A DNA stretch of 64,000 nt, from the NCBI GenBank assembly GCA_946807835.1, contig OX327700.1:27254001-27318000 (forward strand), read 5' to 3'. The DNA comes from Ailanthus altissimus (taxonomy: Eukaryota > Streptophyta > Magnoliopsida > Sapindales > Simaroubaceae). The notes under the pieces are model-generated. The model was not told where the DNA came from and ran no database searches. It worked only from the letters and a program-made list of their open reading frames with translations. Each line of letters starts with the position of its first letter. Within the stretch, counting starts at the first letter, position 1. Positions 1-13,380 of this stretch are shown in pieces. The translations under genes were made by a program, and so were the position numbers.

Positions 1-1442
1 TTTTACTTTTAACAGTTTTAGTTGCACCTCAGTTGAATCTGCTGTGGAGGTACAAAGCTGTTTTATTCTCCATCAACCTGGCTGTTTTATGCTCCATCAA
101 CCTGTATACATCTTCTCCAGTAGATTTTGCTTCAAGTAATGAAATAAAAGGAACCTCGTCATCGCTATTACGCACTAAACACACCTTCTGCGCTTTTTGT
201 CCTGTAAATCACTTCATGGTAAAACGGTGGGTCTCTAGGCTCATAGAAATTGTCACGTTTGCCCACAAATTGCCACCTAATCCAACTTGAAACTCGGTGG
301 CCTTGATAGGCCATCACAGTCCCCCCAAAAGAGCCCTGCTCCTAATAAAAACTTCCGATCAGCAGAAACGAATGGCAACTTTTAGCAGTTTCTGATACGA
401 CAGGGAAATATCGCAGTGTGTTCATTTTATTGAAGTTTTGGTTCGGAACGTGATGAGTATTTTGACCGGTCTTTATGAAGTCATTTTCAATTTGCCATAT
501 ACTAATAATTCCATGATGGGTTAAATAAGCGTCATTTGACAATACAAAGTCAATGAATGAGCAACCCATCATAGCTGATATCTGTAACTGACTGCTAAGC
601 AGGATTAGAGAATTCCTAAATTTCTTACTCCATTAGGATTAAAAGTTCCAACTTGGATGGCGTTTGGAGAGCTTAAGAACTGAATAATTTAGACAACAAT
701 ATTCTTACAGAGACGATGTGAAGCTCTAATAAAGAGTACTACATACAGAAACAACAGCACTTGCGACAGTTCGCAGTGCTTCATCTCTTACGAAGAAATT
801 TGAGCTCTGAATTTAGACAGAAAAATAGACAACATGAAGACCTTAAAAAGTTAGCTTTGCTTCATCATGTTGAAATATTAAACTTCGATGTACCGGCTTA
901 TGGCCACTTGGAATATTTCAGGAAGGGAAAGTCCGTTTATATAATCTTGAGTGATTTCTGATACTAGATTTCTGCCATCCTTGCCTGATAGGTTTCATGT
1001 CAATCTCATGCTAATATTCAAGATAAATGGCTTCAATCACTCGCAGACTGAGTCCAGCGAGCCCAAAGTCTTTGTCAAACAATGATGTTTAGCAAGAGCA
1101 ATACTTGACCAAATGCTTTCACATCGAAGAATCCCAATGCTTAAATTCTGCCAACTTCCAACATCTACGGAACAAGAGGAACACTTATTCATACAAATCT
1201 TTACTTATCAACGCATTGCCCGGGCAGCAGACTAGATACCAGTATTTTACTATGAGCAAATGAAAACTAAAATGCTTGCTTTCTCAAATTATAAAAGGAT
1301 TATGTTACAGGATAATAATTTAGACATTGCTTCTACTCGTAATCAAAATAACAAAAAGAGAATTATGATATGGTCAGCCTCCTCTGTAGGAGTTCTCTTT
1401 GGCTATAAGTTCAGGCCTTAAAGATTTGATTTCCATGCCGAC
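1..1442. other. Downstream flank of UFL1, no recognised gene
   Basis: I see no gene family, RNA gene or transposon here. Short open frames exist on both strands (for example 33-290 plus and 761-961 plus), but none has recognisable domains or exon borders. The last few hundred bases before 1443 probably hold the 3' UTR of the minus-strand UFL1 gene, but I could not fix a polyadenylation site. Confidence 0.5.
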
Positions 1443-4400
1443 TCAAGATTGTGAAGTGCCCAGAACCAGGCCTTTCAGTGCTGGCATTAGGTTCTCCAGA
1501 AGCTCTCTTTTACTTGTGATCCTATCAGATGAACAGTCTTGTTCCTGAACAGAGATATAAACCATTCATAGTGAGAATGCAAGACAAAATAAGCCAGACT
1601 CAAAAGGCACAGTACATATACATTTACTGAGATTACCATGTAAACAACCAAACTGTTCTTCTCAGATTCTATTCAAATATTTGACATATACAGGACTAAA
1701 TAAAAGGTTCCTTTTCACTAGAAAGTTTCTAAATGCGACTGACATAAGATTTAAGAGTCACTCAAGCCTAAAAGACTATAAAAATCAATCATAACAATGA
1801 CAGAGTTGCTAAATTAAGCTTACTCCAAGTCAAACACAATGTTTACTCACATCACCAGTTGCTGCTGACATAAGTGCTAAAAAGGTCACCGTTGCAGCTT
1901 GGTAATCTGTTAAAATCTTATATGCTGAATCATTCAGTTTATCCTGAATAATCAATAGACAAGTTAGATATACATATTAGAAACAGAGAACTATTAACTA
2001 AATTCATACCTTCAATTGAGAAATAGCAACTGAAATGGCTCTTCCAGGGGCTTGAAGAGCTTTATTGTGAACCTGTACGGAAAAATCCATGTTCAAAATT
2101 AACAAAGAAAATATGTATTCTAAAATTTAAATCAAGCATATATTAACTGACCTGTACATAAAGTAGGGAGACAACTTTAGGCAGAAGGGAAACAGCATCA
2201 TTTTCAGCAGAAACTTGAGATGTCAAATCCTGATAATGAAAGATAAGAGAGGTAAGACGTGAGAAGCTTGATAGGTTGTAAATTAACTTCAACATGTCTA
2301 ATTGTCCATCAACCAGTCTAAGCCACAGTGAATGTGTCTCTCTATTGTCTCCGTCCATACCACAGACTTCTGAAAGAGATTCTAGAATTAACAAATAGAA
2401 TCAGGATCTTAGAACAGAGTGAGCTAACTGATGCAGTTATGCTACAATAAACCTAATGCAGACTCATGCTGTCATATGTATTATTGACAATTCATCATGC
2501 ACCAGTTTGGAGACTGTAACGTCACAATCAGCTTCATCAATATGTATAAATTGAAGAGATTACACATGCTGTATAAATTACAAGTCATGTATTTGCAAAC
2601 ATAAAAAACTGACTGAGAGACAGGAATTCCTACCTTGCGATATGAATGCAAAAGAGTTCTCTCCAATTTCTTATCGAGCTTTTTCAAGTGCACCCCACTG
2701 GAAGAATAGAACACACAATGTAAGAGCTCAGTGCCATGTCAAAGAATCTCAAAGTTCACAAGGAAGCCAGAAACATTTTATTTCACAAAGCACACATCTA
2801 CCTCTCCTCCGCTAAATCTCTAAATGCAGTCATAAATGTTTCCACTTGCTGTCAAACAGAAGATTCAGAGTTAAAAGTCATTGCTGTTCCAGAATAACAA
2901 ATATATTCTAAACTATAGCCACTGAAAACAAACACAAAAAATACTGATAGACAATTCATCATCTGCATACCAAAGACCTCCTTCCAAGGGACATCTCTAT
3001 GCTTAGGAGCCCTCAAAGTCAAATAGGTCTTAAAATCAGAGTTAAGATTCCTAGTTACCTGCACCCTCTCCTACTCCTATAACCTTCACTAAATGTAACA
3101 GATAGAACAAACAAACCAAGTTGAATTGCCAGTTATCAATTTCACCTCTGAGACCTTGAGTGATAGCCTAACCTAAAAGCTTCCGTTGATGTAAGGTTCA
3201 ATTAAAATTTAGAATCCAATAAAAGTTCTCAACATATCCATCTAAATATTCAGCTATGAAAGCATTCTTGTCCACAGCTATGTTATAAAACACAAGAGAT
3301 AGAACAACATAATTTTTAATGGCGCCTCTACAAATCAAATGTCATGTCACAACATTATGTGTTCACCATTACCAAACTTTAAAATAAACTTCAAAAGATC
3401 ATTCAAACTCAAACAATATTTTCAAAGGCCTATGCCATGAGACATCTTGACTGGCATCACATTGCCCTAATGTCATGTCACAACATTATGTGTTCACCAT
3501 TACCAAACTTTTGAAGAAACTAACCTTCAAAAGATCATCCAAACTCAAAAAATATTTTAAAAGGCCTATGCTGTGAGACATCTTGACCAGCATTGCATTG
3601 CCCTAATATTCCCCCGCCCCCTCCTTATTTGGCCTTCAATATGTATTTAACTTAATTACAACATAAAGATTAGCCATAGTACAGTATTTTTCCATAAAAT
3701 ATTCCAAAATGATTTTAAGAACAACCATTTTCAAGAATGGAACTCTCAACAATGAAGACATTCTGTCCTCCAACTAAAACACTGACCTTCCCTTCCAAAG
3801 CTTCAATGACAACAAGAGCCATCTTTGAAAGTGATCTTGGGAAACTCTTGGCCTTCACAAGCAAAAGGGTGTATACACAAGACTCAGTCACTACCAAAAC
3901 TTTTTCCGGAGTATGATCACTTTGTATATGTAAGGATAGAGGAACTGAATTATTTCATACAAGAGCAGTTCGTTCTGTTGAACTTAGCGAAATAGATTCT
4001 GCATTTTGTGGCTCCTCAACTTCAACTCCATTCTTCAATTTGTTGTGCATGTCCTACATTGAATGAGTTCCTGGCATTAGGCACCGCTTCAAATCCTCAT
4101 ATATTAACCCAGTAAGACAAAAGCAAGAGTGGACTAATAAGAGAACAGTAAAAGTGCAACCAAGTTAAGAAAGAGGATATCTGCAATTGCAGCCGCTGTT
4201 GTTCTCAATAAGTGCCTATGCAATACAACCTGTCAATCACAGAGAAGACTTCTTTTATCCGTCTGATCACAGTAGGAACCACTAAATATATCAGTCAAAT
4301 GTAGGAATAACTTACAAAAGTTGATTGGTCATCTTCAAACAAATCTAATGCTTTTTCATACAGCTGCACATTTAAGAAAGACTGCCAAGAGACAAAGAAT

Positions 4401-7400
4401 ACATCAACCATAGGAAAATACAAACCAACACAGCCAAAACACTGAATGCAAACAATATATTCGTCACAGCTAACCTCATCAAGTTTTTTTTGCATATTAT
4501 CAAGCAGACGCTTCATTTTCTCTGCATTTTCTGTAAACAATGCCTTTCTTTTCTGCTTCAGGGAATTGATTAGCATAGGTCTCATATAGTTCGCCAAAGG
4601 CCTAAGGATTGTCTCAGGATCATCTATACCTGCCAAATCAGCACATTACATCACTCAAAATTGGGTATAAAAGTAGGTACTCTGCCGAACAAATAAAATA
4701 CAAGATCAACAGACCTTGTTCTACAAAATCAGGATTCAGCATCATAATCTTTTGCATTACCCACTCTTCTGAAGGAACATTAACATTCTCCTCTTGGGTT
4801 TTAGCATCGTCTTTCTTGGCTCCTGGTTTAGAATCAGACACTTGAGAAGAAGATGTATCCCTGCCTCTCCTCTGGTTTTTCTTAGATTTGTTAGGAATGT
4901 ATTCCTGGTCATCTGCACCACTTTCAGCAGCACCTGACTTTGGATTGCCACCGGATTTTCCCTTCTTCTTCTTTGATCCCTTCTCCATAGCATTTTTATG
5001 ACTACTCTCATAACTAGTTTCATTCGACTCTGTAGACCTGCTTGTATCATGTCCAACTTTGGCTTCCTTGATCAAGTGGGAATCAACACTTGGCATGATA
5101 CCAGAGGACCCTGGAAGACTAAGCGCTTCTGTTTCCTTTTCCACGCGATCATAAACATCCTAAACATTCAGATGATATGAGAATGAACACCATCAGAACT
5201 TCAATGATTGAGTAAACACAAAATATCCTTCTTTTATTGTTGGGGGTGGAGGGTGGTTGTGGTTTCAAACAGATAAGTCAGAATCCAAAAACCACAATTG
5301 CCATATCTAAATGAGGGAACAGATCAAATGTGAAATTATAAAAAAATAAAATGGAGCAAGCTACCATGAGACAAAAGATCTTCTTTCTAAAGAGATTTGA
5401 TTGTGAACTATTATATGTCCAAGGACCAATATTGAAATAATTTTAGAGGTTTTCTTTGACTTTGTCTGTGTCAACAAACAATTCGAAATGCCTCGACTTT
5501 TTTAGAACAGGTCCGGGTCAAATAGCAACAATTCAAAGCACTTCTTATTACACTACTTCGGAAACCCACTGTAAGTGTGTATTGACACATAAACACAGAA
5601 AAAGGCACACATATAGTGGGAGACCGAATGGGCTTCCAGGTACAATAAGATAAGAAAGCTATGGATAATGAAGAGGAATAACAAGTAGAGAGAAGAAAAG
5701 GATCTCAAAAGCTTAAGAAGTCAACACCCTTCCACATGTCCAGCCTAGCATGTCCTACCTCATTCTAATTTTTCCTTCAAAGTAAACAAGTATGTAAAAG
5801 TTTTTCACTTTCTGGATAGGTACTACAGTTCAAGCAAAAAGGCACTATTAACATGGGAAGGATAGGCAAAACAAAGAAAAAACTTTCAGGCTCAAACCTC
5901 AGCTGTCATATGTACCACATACAACACAAAAGTAAAGCAGAACAATTATTGAACCCCAAACTCAAAATGAGCTTCTTCGTATAATTTATACCTTGACAAA
6001 GCCATTGCTAAATACATAGGATTCACCCACAATGAGCACTTTATTAGCCTGAAAATTAACACAAAACAAATGCACAATAAATCAACAGATTAAATGCACG
6101 AGCAATTACCGACACAGGAACTAACTGTTACCTTGAAGGCCAGTTGAACTGATGGACAAAGTGACAGAATCTTAGATGCATCTTGGCCTCCAAAGGATGT
6201 AGGTAATACCGAAAGAGAATCAATCCTGCATTAATTCATCCTCTTATATTACAAAAGAAAGCAATGGATAAGAGGTAATTATATCCGAAAGCCATTTAAC
6301 AAGGTCCTTCCATCAGTGTGGAAAACAATTCCATAATAATTCTACTAGATGGTTAACTTGACCACAATTATGGTCACAATGGAAAAATAAGACTGATCAC
6401 CATATCCTGGCAACTATTACCAACAGTGACAACAAAATGAAGCAGCTCAAAATAAGAGTTGAATGTCATAGTATAAACAAAATGAAGTAAATCTTGTAAG
6501 AATTCAACAGAGTTGTATTGACAACTAATTTAAATGCTAAGGTTTCTATAAACTTCGCTCAAAAGAATGAAATGTTATATGTTGGTTAACAACGACAAGA
6601 GAAATAGAACGAAAAAGAACAGAAGTAAACTTAATTTTAGGCCTTACCAGCTACCACGCTCAATGGCATCCTCGGTAGCAGCATCCAACATCTCAATGAT
6701 CGAGGGGTGAACAAATACAGTAACTAAAGGTGTACCTTCAGGATATCTGGACTACATTGGAGTTCATTGCCACAAATTCAATTAGATGAAAACCAGAGAA
6801 GAATCCTTGATTATTAATTATTCATCAAGGAATCCTGTAACATTATAAATTCACTCCATATTCCCATAATATTTACATCAACAAAAAAGCAATAAAATAC
6901 CTGCAAGAACTGAATAGGCTGGGAAATTCCGAGTTTGTGCAGAGCTTCATAGCTGATGCAAGAATTCTGCAGCCCATAAAGGAAACATCAAACAAAAAAC
7001 ATATATTATTATTATGAAACTTACCCCAGAAAACCACAAAATTAAAACATTAGAACATGCAGAACAAATATGCAAAGCTTATGTGAAAACAATGGTATCA
7101 AATTGAACATATGCACGGCATAAATATGTCAAATCATGATAATGATTGCAAGCAATATGGTTCGAATCTATGCATTTGAAAGTCAAAAATTTCAAAGAGA
7201 AGGAAGATTGGACTCTGCACCTGGGAAAAGAAAGAATCTATGCATTCCCTTTGACCAATGGTAAAGACCTGTTACAAAAATGCTCTCCATATTAATATTA
7301 GTCAATAATTAATGTGAAGACCATGGTTGGCTTCACAAGAACATCAAAACTGCATCCTCCCCCCCTCAAACACCCATCCACTCCAACCCCACATCCCAGA

Positions 7401-9009
7401 AAATAAATTTTAAAAAAAAAAAAATTAATTTTAAAAAAAAAAACCTCAAATCCACATCTTGGATGCATTTTAAAGTACATTGAGAAATGTTAAAATGAAC
7501 TACAAAAGATACTGATTTTTGCATCCAGTCATTCATTCATATATGAAACCTCAATCGAGCCACTGATGGAATCCAAAACTTAGTATAATGGGCATAAGAG
7601 CCCATTCTTCAGATGAGATAAATATAAACACACACAAAATCAGTTAATTTTAAGATTTCATTACCTACATTTGGAGTCCAATGAGCTCCTGTACGGAGTG
7701 ATCCGAGGACCTCACTTTCCTTGATCAACCCATTAAACAAGGATTGGAAAAATGAACCTTCAACAGCCACACCAGTTGCTCCATCCATTTCTTGTAAAAG
7801 CTTTTGTAAAGTGCTCCACAATGCCAACAAATTAGTTGGAACTGTGATTCCCCTTGCAGCACCACGAACCATAGCACTAACACGAGCAACATATGCCGGG
7901 GTATATAGTTGCCCACCTTCAAGCCTACCTTTTACCTAAAAATAAAAGCAACAGACATCATTAATGTGCATTTACTAGCACCTCCAATTGCACAGAACTG
8001 AAAAAATAAATCACCATTGTCCCAAGACGGGGCTCCAACACAGATGCCACCAACTCAGAGCTGATTTGCAACTGTGCAGCCAGCTCCGCCAAAGTAAGTT
8101 GACTGCACTCTTGAAGCCTCTCATTGATTTCTTCAGCAACAGAGTCCCAATATGATTGAGAGATTATTTCCCCTTGGTTCAACATAAGCTCAGGATCCCC
8201 AGAAACTACATGTTGTGCTTGCTTCTCAACATGGTATAAATCAACACCAGTAATATCAGCAAGATCAATCAAAGAAACACGCCCTCTTCTCTTGATTTCT
8301 GTCATTATTTCATGCCTCAGTTGCTCCTAACATAATGTCACATGCAAATTATTCAAGGTGAAAAACAAAAGAAAATACTAATTACTAACGTATTATCCTC
8401 ATAAAAGACTACCAAAAGTGAAATAATGTTAAAGCTGTAAAATACTATCTTTCATAACCAAACCAATCCAAGCAACAATCACATTCGTAACAAATTATAC
8501 ATAAAAAGCAAACATATGATCATAAATAATGAAATAATGTATATTTGTATTGATTACACGAAAAAAAAATATCACATTAGATAATCAAAATCAGTTAATT
8601 TTCTTGAGAAATTAATTCAAAAACGGAACTTTTGATGACCAAAAGTAAGTACAACTAAAATCTCATGCGTTATACAGGCTACTCATCTCAGGCGTTATAG
8701 CCTATCCTAAGCTGAATTAAACATGTCATCGTTACCAGATTGGCTCAGTAGAGTTAAATTGAATAAATTTTAAATTTTTTAAACTCTGATTATTTTCTCT
8801 TGAAACAAACAGAAGATGAGAGAGAAAATAGTTACAGGAGTGATGTATTCTTTCCCGGCGACGGTGTGGAGAAGGTCGAAATCGATGATGTGAAGCTCAT
8901 GAAGCTTTTGCACCAATTCGACGACGTTTCGCTCCGATAATCGGATGCTCGATTTCGCTTGTTGTGCGAACTCGAATTGTCTCTGCAGTTCCAGCAATTC
9001 ATCGTCCAT
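1443..9009 (-). CDS. UFL1: E3 UFM1-protein ligase 1 homolog (UFL1), 20 exons, 820 aa
   Basis: UFL1 is the E3 of the UFMylation pathway. In the family it acts at the ER as a scaffold, bringing the UFM1-loaded E2 (UFC1) to targets such as ribosomal protein uL24, and has no catalytic cysteine. Reading down the minus strand I place exons at 8836-9009, 8015-8326, 7669-7935, 7221-7268, 6901-6966, 6648-6751, 6132-6225, 5992-6048, 4715-5159, 4475-4629, 4316-4381, 4161-4229, 3961-4053, 3787-3852, 2802-2848, 2634-2697, 2152-2229, 2010-2072, 1851-1943 and 1443-1544. All junctions are GT-AG and in phase, giving 820 residues, about the length known for plant UFL1. The start MDDELLELQRQFEF, the block YHVEKQAQHVV and the end LKGLVLGTSQS fit the family. 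A disordered middle (about 380-500) has Lys/Arg-rich patches near 434-442 and 465-474. Two donors are weak: GTTGCA at 4160 and a choice between two adjacent sites at 7664-7669, where phase decides. I see no lesion. Confidence 0.96.
3341..3608. repeat. 131-bp tandem duplication inside a UFL1 intron
   Basis: Two head-to-tail copies begin at 3341 and 3472, both opening GTCATGTCACAACATTATGT and both closing with ATTGCCCTAAT. They differ by scattered substitutions and a few short indels. The repeat lies in the intron between the exons at 2802-2848 and 3787-3852 and does not touch the splice sites. Confidence 0.9.
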
Positions 9010-11990
9010 CTTTTGATCACACCCTCTGTAACTGATTGATTCAGAAATTAAAACACACAACTAAGTTTTCCGGTGTTTATCTTTTTGTATTATTTTTAAA
9101 AGAAAATTCAATTAAATCAAAATGTTTTTTAAGTAGATGATTTATGTGTATATATAGATTATAAACTTTGACTTGCCTCATGACACAAATTTTGGTTTAT
9201 TATGATCCAAAATATTCATAGGACTCTGATTTTAATTTTATTAAAATAAACTACTATTAATATAATTAATTTCTGAATCTTTAAAATCAAAATTAGAATT
9301 AATTACGTACAAACTAACATATAAAATATATATATATATTGACAATATATAGGATATAATCTTAATCGTTTTCAAACTATACTAAATAAATAAAAAATCA
9401 TTTAAAATATAGAAATTAGTTTTACACGCCTGGGCCTACGGAAAAAAAAAAAAGCGAAAGGAGAATTTTTATGTAGCCCCCACTTTATCTCTTCAAACTA
9501 CATTTTAGAAGCGTCAAACGAACGGGCTGGGTAGGGTCAATAAATTAATCCCATGCAGAACTGCAGGCCAGGCTAAAAGCCTGTCAACTTTTACTAGGCC
9601 TGGCCTAACCACCGGGGCTAGCCTTATTTGTTGATCAGGCAGGCCCAGAAAACTTGGATTAATTTAAAATTTGCATATTGAAAAACTTCAAATTTATTCA
9701 TTCGTCTTTTATTAATATTATGATTATTGGAAAAAATATATATACCTATAATTTAAATAGAGTGTTTATTTTTATTAATTAAAAAAATAAATTTAATATT
9801 CATGTTTTGGAAAAAAAAAAAAAGAGAGAATTCTTTCACCATAATTTTAATACATCACAATTAGGTTGGTATCCACTAAAATACCAATAATTTGTATTAC
9901 TCAACTCTAATTACAAAGTGTACAAAATAAAATTATAATGATAATTTAACTCATTAGTTTGATCTTATTTTAATATTCTAGATTTAAAATAAAATTTTAA
10001 TCGTTTATTTTAATATATTTTAATTATAAGACATAATGGACTTGAAGTTTAAACCTAATTTTTTTTTTTGTGGTTTATTATTTATCGGGCTTGGACATAA
10101 GCGCAGACTACTAAGAAGTTATACTTTATACTCCAAAAAAATAGACTAAGCCCATCACAAGCTCAGATTGCCCGACCCACGTGACACTTTTACCTATTTA
10201 TCAATAATTTATACATTAAAAAAAAGTAGTATAATTTAATTTATTACGTCATACATAAAAGAGCGGTATGATTTTATAAAAGTAGCATAACTCGGAAAGG
10301 TAATCGACAGAATTCCTTTCACCAAAAACAAAAGGAACATTTCAGTATATTATTAGGTTAGTTGAACTTATGACACAAATTTGAATAAAATAACTTCAGT
10401 TTTAAGACTACTAAGCTATAATATTGAGTAGAATTAGAAAAAGCTAGAGTTTATTCAAGTGTCACGTTATATGTCAAATAAAAATTACGTAAATCTTAAA
10501 TATATATAAATAGATAGATATTATTATTTAATACATTAATTTTTTTGATCAATAATAAATACTTAAACTTATAATATGTAATATTAAAATAGACTTAAAT
10601 TTTTATTCGCATGTAATACTAAGTAGGATGTGTAGTCTCTTATAGTTCGTAGGATGCCTATGGTCTTGAGAATAGGTAATATGAACTAAGTGGATTCTGA
10701 AAATTTTATGTTTTGAGTCCTAATAAATATTGTTATATAAATAATAGATCACTTATCCAAAAAGATGAACAATACGAGTTAGGTTAGCTCTTAAATTTAG
10801 ATCAGACCATAATGAGTGAGTCACATGATTAAATGAAAAAGAATATCACGTCTCATATCAAATATAAATTGAATGAATCTTATGTATATATAAATAAGTG
10901 GGGGAGAATGTTACGTCTTACATTACATTAAATTTGGATAAATTTTAAGTACATATAGATAAATAAGCAACATTACCTAATTTATTAATCTTTTAAGTCA
11001 AAAACAAACACTCAACTCATGACATAAGATAAAATAAATTAGACCAGTCCAAATTTTTTTTTTTTCATTAAATTTTTTTCTTCAAAAAAGTAATTGATAG
11101 AATTATCCTCATTAAAAAATTAAGACACAATTTAGCATATTATTACATCAATTGAAAAACAATCTTTTTTTCCCTCATAAAAGGTAATAGATAGAATTAT
11201 CCTCATTAAAAAATTAAGACACAATTTAACTTATTATTACGTCAATTGAATGTTTTTCAGCACAACAAATACAGAGTTTTAAAGCCCCAGCCCATGACAC
11301 AAAGATAAAGTAAGCCAGACTAGTCTAAATTTTTTTTTTTTCATTAAATGTTTTTTTACTCAAAAAGATAATTGATAGAGTTATCCCCATTAGAAAATTA
11401 AGATACAATTTAGCATATTATTATGTCAATTGAATGTTTTTCAGCACAAAAAAACAGAGTTTTAATAGAAATAACTTGAATTTTCAAGACTACCAAGCCA
11501 TAATATGGAGTTCGCTTGGTCCAAATTTACATTTTTCTTCATTTTTTACTTAAAAGGTAATCAACAAAATTTCTCTCAACAGAAAATGAAGGAATGGTTC
11601 AATATATTTTTATGTTAATTGAATGTTTTAACAACAAATAAGATGCGGAGTTTTAATAAAACTACTGAACTTTTAAAATTATCAAGCCATAAGATGGAGT
11701 TAGCTTGGCAAAATGCCAAGTCTATCTAAGCTCTAAGGTAAGCTAAGCTAAGCTTGGGCCTGATAAGATTTACGTTTCTCATTATTATTATTATTATTTT
11801 ACTCATTTAGTGATGATAAGTATGATAAAGTTATAAACTTGCATTTGAAATTATAAGCTTAACATATTAACCATCTTGTCACGACTTATTTTTTAATTAT
11901 AAGCTAAATTTTTAATATTTAAATTATAAAAGATAATGAAAGAATTCAAAATGAAAAAAATTATAAGCTCATTGTTCTTGTTCATGCATT
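9010..11990. other. AT-rich intergenic region upstream of UFL1
   Basis: There is no gene. The first few hundred bases are the likely UFL1 promoter and 5' UTR, read on the minus strand; I could not pick a convincing TATA box. From about 10.3 kb the DNA holds degenerate tandem repeats (listed separately). Around 10450-10975 a unit of about 55 bases, with a core like ACGTCTCATATCAAAT followed by TATATAAATA, recurs three times and looks like transposon-derived sequence. Confidence 0.6.
10296..11715. repeat. Degenerate tandem repeat, about 4-5 units
   Basis: A block containing GGTAAT-GATAGAATT, then AAATTAAGACACAATTTAGC, then TCAATTGAATGTTTTTCAGC recurs near 10296, 11085, 11185, 11370 and 11555. 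The fuller units, of about 180 bases, end with AAGCCATAATATGGAGTT or a close variant near 11500 and 11690. Units have diverged and some are truncated. The origin, whether satellite decay or a transposon subrepeat, is not clear. Confidence 0.7.
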
Positions 11991-12260
11991 ATGTTTACAT
12001 CTTCATCTTCATCTTCATCTTCATCTAAAATTCTTAACAGACACAAAAAAAAAACTTACTTTTAAATAATAAATGATAAAAGTTATAAATAATATTAGAC
12101 AAGATTAAAGAAATATTTTGAAACATATTAAAAAAACTTGAAAAGAATAAAATAGTCAACCAATGATATGATATTTTTAAAGAAACTTTAGATTGCTTCA
12201 AAAAATTAAAAGAAACAGATAGGATTTATATAACTATTGAATGCGAAAGAAGTAAACTCT
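11991..12260 (+). pseudogene. Pararetrovirus 5' ORF remnant, copy 1
   Basis: This is a decayed copy of the short first ORF of an endogenous pararetrovirus. It starts with ATG followed by a TCTTCA run encoding a serine stretch, then lysine-rich coding sequence, and ends near AAACTCTAA. Several in-frame stops and a frameshift break it. The same ORF recurs in reverse at 13990-14306, split at 21981/27655 and again at 28660-28830. It was recognised by repetition within the window and by the primer-binding site in front of the better copy at 21981. Confidence 0.65.
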
Positions 12261-12559
12261 AATAAAGAATAATTTTAATTAAATTTATAAGACTGTTTTA
12301 TAAATAAATTTGAAAGTTGATATTTTTCACAAAATTAATCTAGTGACTGTTCTTAAACTAGCAGTGAAAGCTACTAATATGTTGATCAGCCCCAATTGTG
12401 TCCGTTGGTCAGCCCGTTTAGTTAGCCTTTAATGAAAGTGTTTAGGGTGGTCTCATAAGATAAGAACAAATCACTAAATTAATTCTTAGGAAAGCAATCA
12501 AGACTTACAAAATTTCTATATAAACCAATTCTTATAGATTTAATTAAAATAAATTCTTT

Positions 12560-12975
12560 ATTTAGGAGATCTTATAAACATTCAACTGGCAGTGTGGAAT
12601 CTAGCTCAATTTTTAATGAAACAATAATAAATAGTAAAATATTAAATATTTAAGACATAAAAAACCATTTACATTCATGGCCCATACCAAACGTCCCTTA
12701 AAATAAAATTTATCTTAAAAATACTTTTAATTTTAGATCTAATTATTCAATCAAAATTGTAGAACAAACAGTTTCAATTTATCAAGATATACAATCAATA
12801 CAACTCTTTAATCAAGAAATTCTTAATACTCATATAAGAAAATATAAATTTCTTCGTATAAAATTAGTCCAAATAGTCATAAAACCTCTTCAAAGATTAG
12901 GTCTAGATACCCTAACCTTAGTATGCCTCAGAGACGCTCATCATAGAACATTTTCAAGATCCCTAATTAAAAGAT
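12560..12975 (+). pseudogene. Pararetrovirus movement-protein fragment
   Basis: A translatable patch at about 12735-12970 carries GLDTLTLVCLRDA, which resembles the core of the 30K-type movement proteins of Caulimoviridae (cell-to-cell spread through plasmodesmata). The stretch before it, at about 12560-12690, matches the N-terminal segment seen in reverse at 13630-13790. Frameshifts and stops interrupt it. The 3' half of the movement protein is missing: the sequence jumps at about 12970 straight into the linker that precedes the protease. Confidence 0.6.
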
Positions 12976-13380
12976 ATAATTTGGGAAGAAGATAATAAAA
13001 TTTATACAAAACCCTATCGCATCAAAAACATATATAATATATTTCAAAAACATCCGAGAACTGTTACTGTTCAAGATCTTCAAGAAGAAATAAAAGAAAT
13101 AAAGATACAAATAAAACAACTTCAAGATGATAATAATAACTTTAAAATAGACATTTCAAATCTTCAAAAAAAAAACTCAAAATTCAAATAGTCCTTCAAC
13201 TTCCAACAATAATAATTTTCTTAATATAATTACAAAAATAGAGTTTCAAAAATGGATTTGTTTTATAACCTTAGTAATAGATAGTAGTTATACTATTCAA
13301 ACAATAGGATTAATATACTTGGGATCATATTAAAATTGTACTCAAGAAGGTTAAATTCCAACATAACTTATGAAAAAACT
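12975..13380 (+). pseudogene. Pararetrovirus linker and protease fragment, copy 1
   Basis: The first part encodes a Lys/Glu/Gln-rich likely coiled coil (seen residues: VQDLQEEIKEIKIQIKQLQD). It is followed by a stub of aspartic protease in which the DSG active-site motif is mutated to a Y-L-G reading near 13315. The same segment recurs at 15850-16300 with the motif intact. It is cut off at about 13380, where an oppositely oriented viral piece begins. Confidence 0.6.

Noticed and set aside
33..961. Small ORFs at the window start (85, 76 and 66 codons)
   Set aside because: There is no recognisable family, no splice context and no compositional support.
3715..3897. Upstream extension of the short UFL1 exon at 3787-3852 (reading VVTESCVYTLLLVK)
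   Set aside because: The extension lies before a good acceptor (pyrimidine tract then AAG) and would break phase with the previous exon; only 3787-3852 fits.
4609..5180. Plus- and minus-strand ORFs overlapping the large UFL1 exon
   Set aside because: Only the frame that joins in phase with the flanking exons carries UFL1 sequence; the others are shadows.
12001..12026. TCTTCA run as a stand-alone microsatellite or CRISPR-like repeat
   Set aside because: It is the serine-coding run of viral ORF1, present in each ORF1 copy. No array with spacers exists anywhere in the window.
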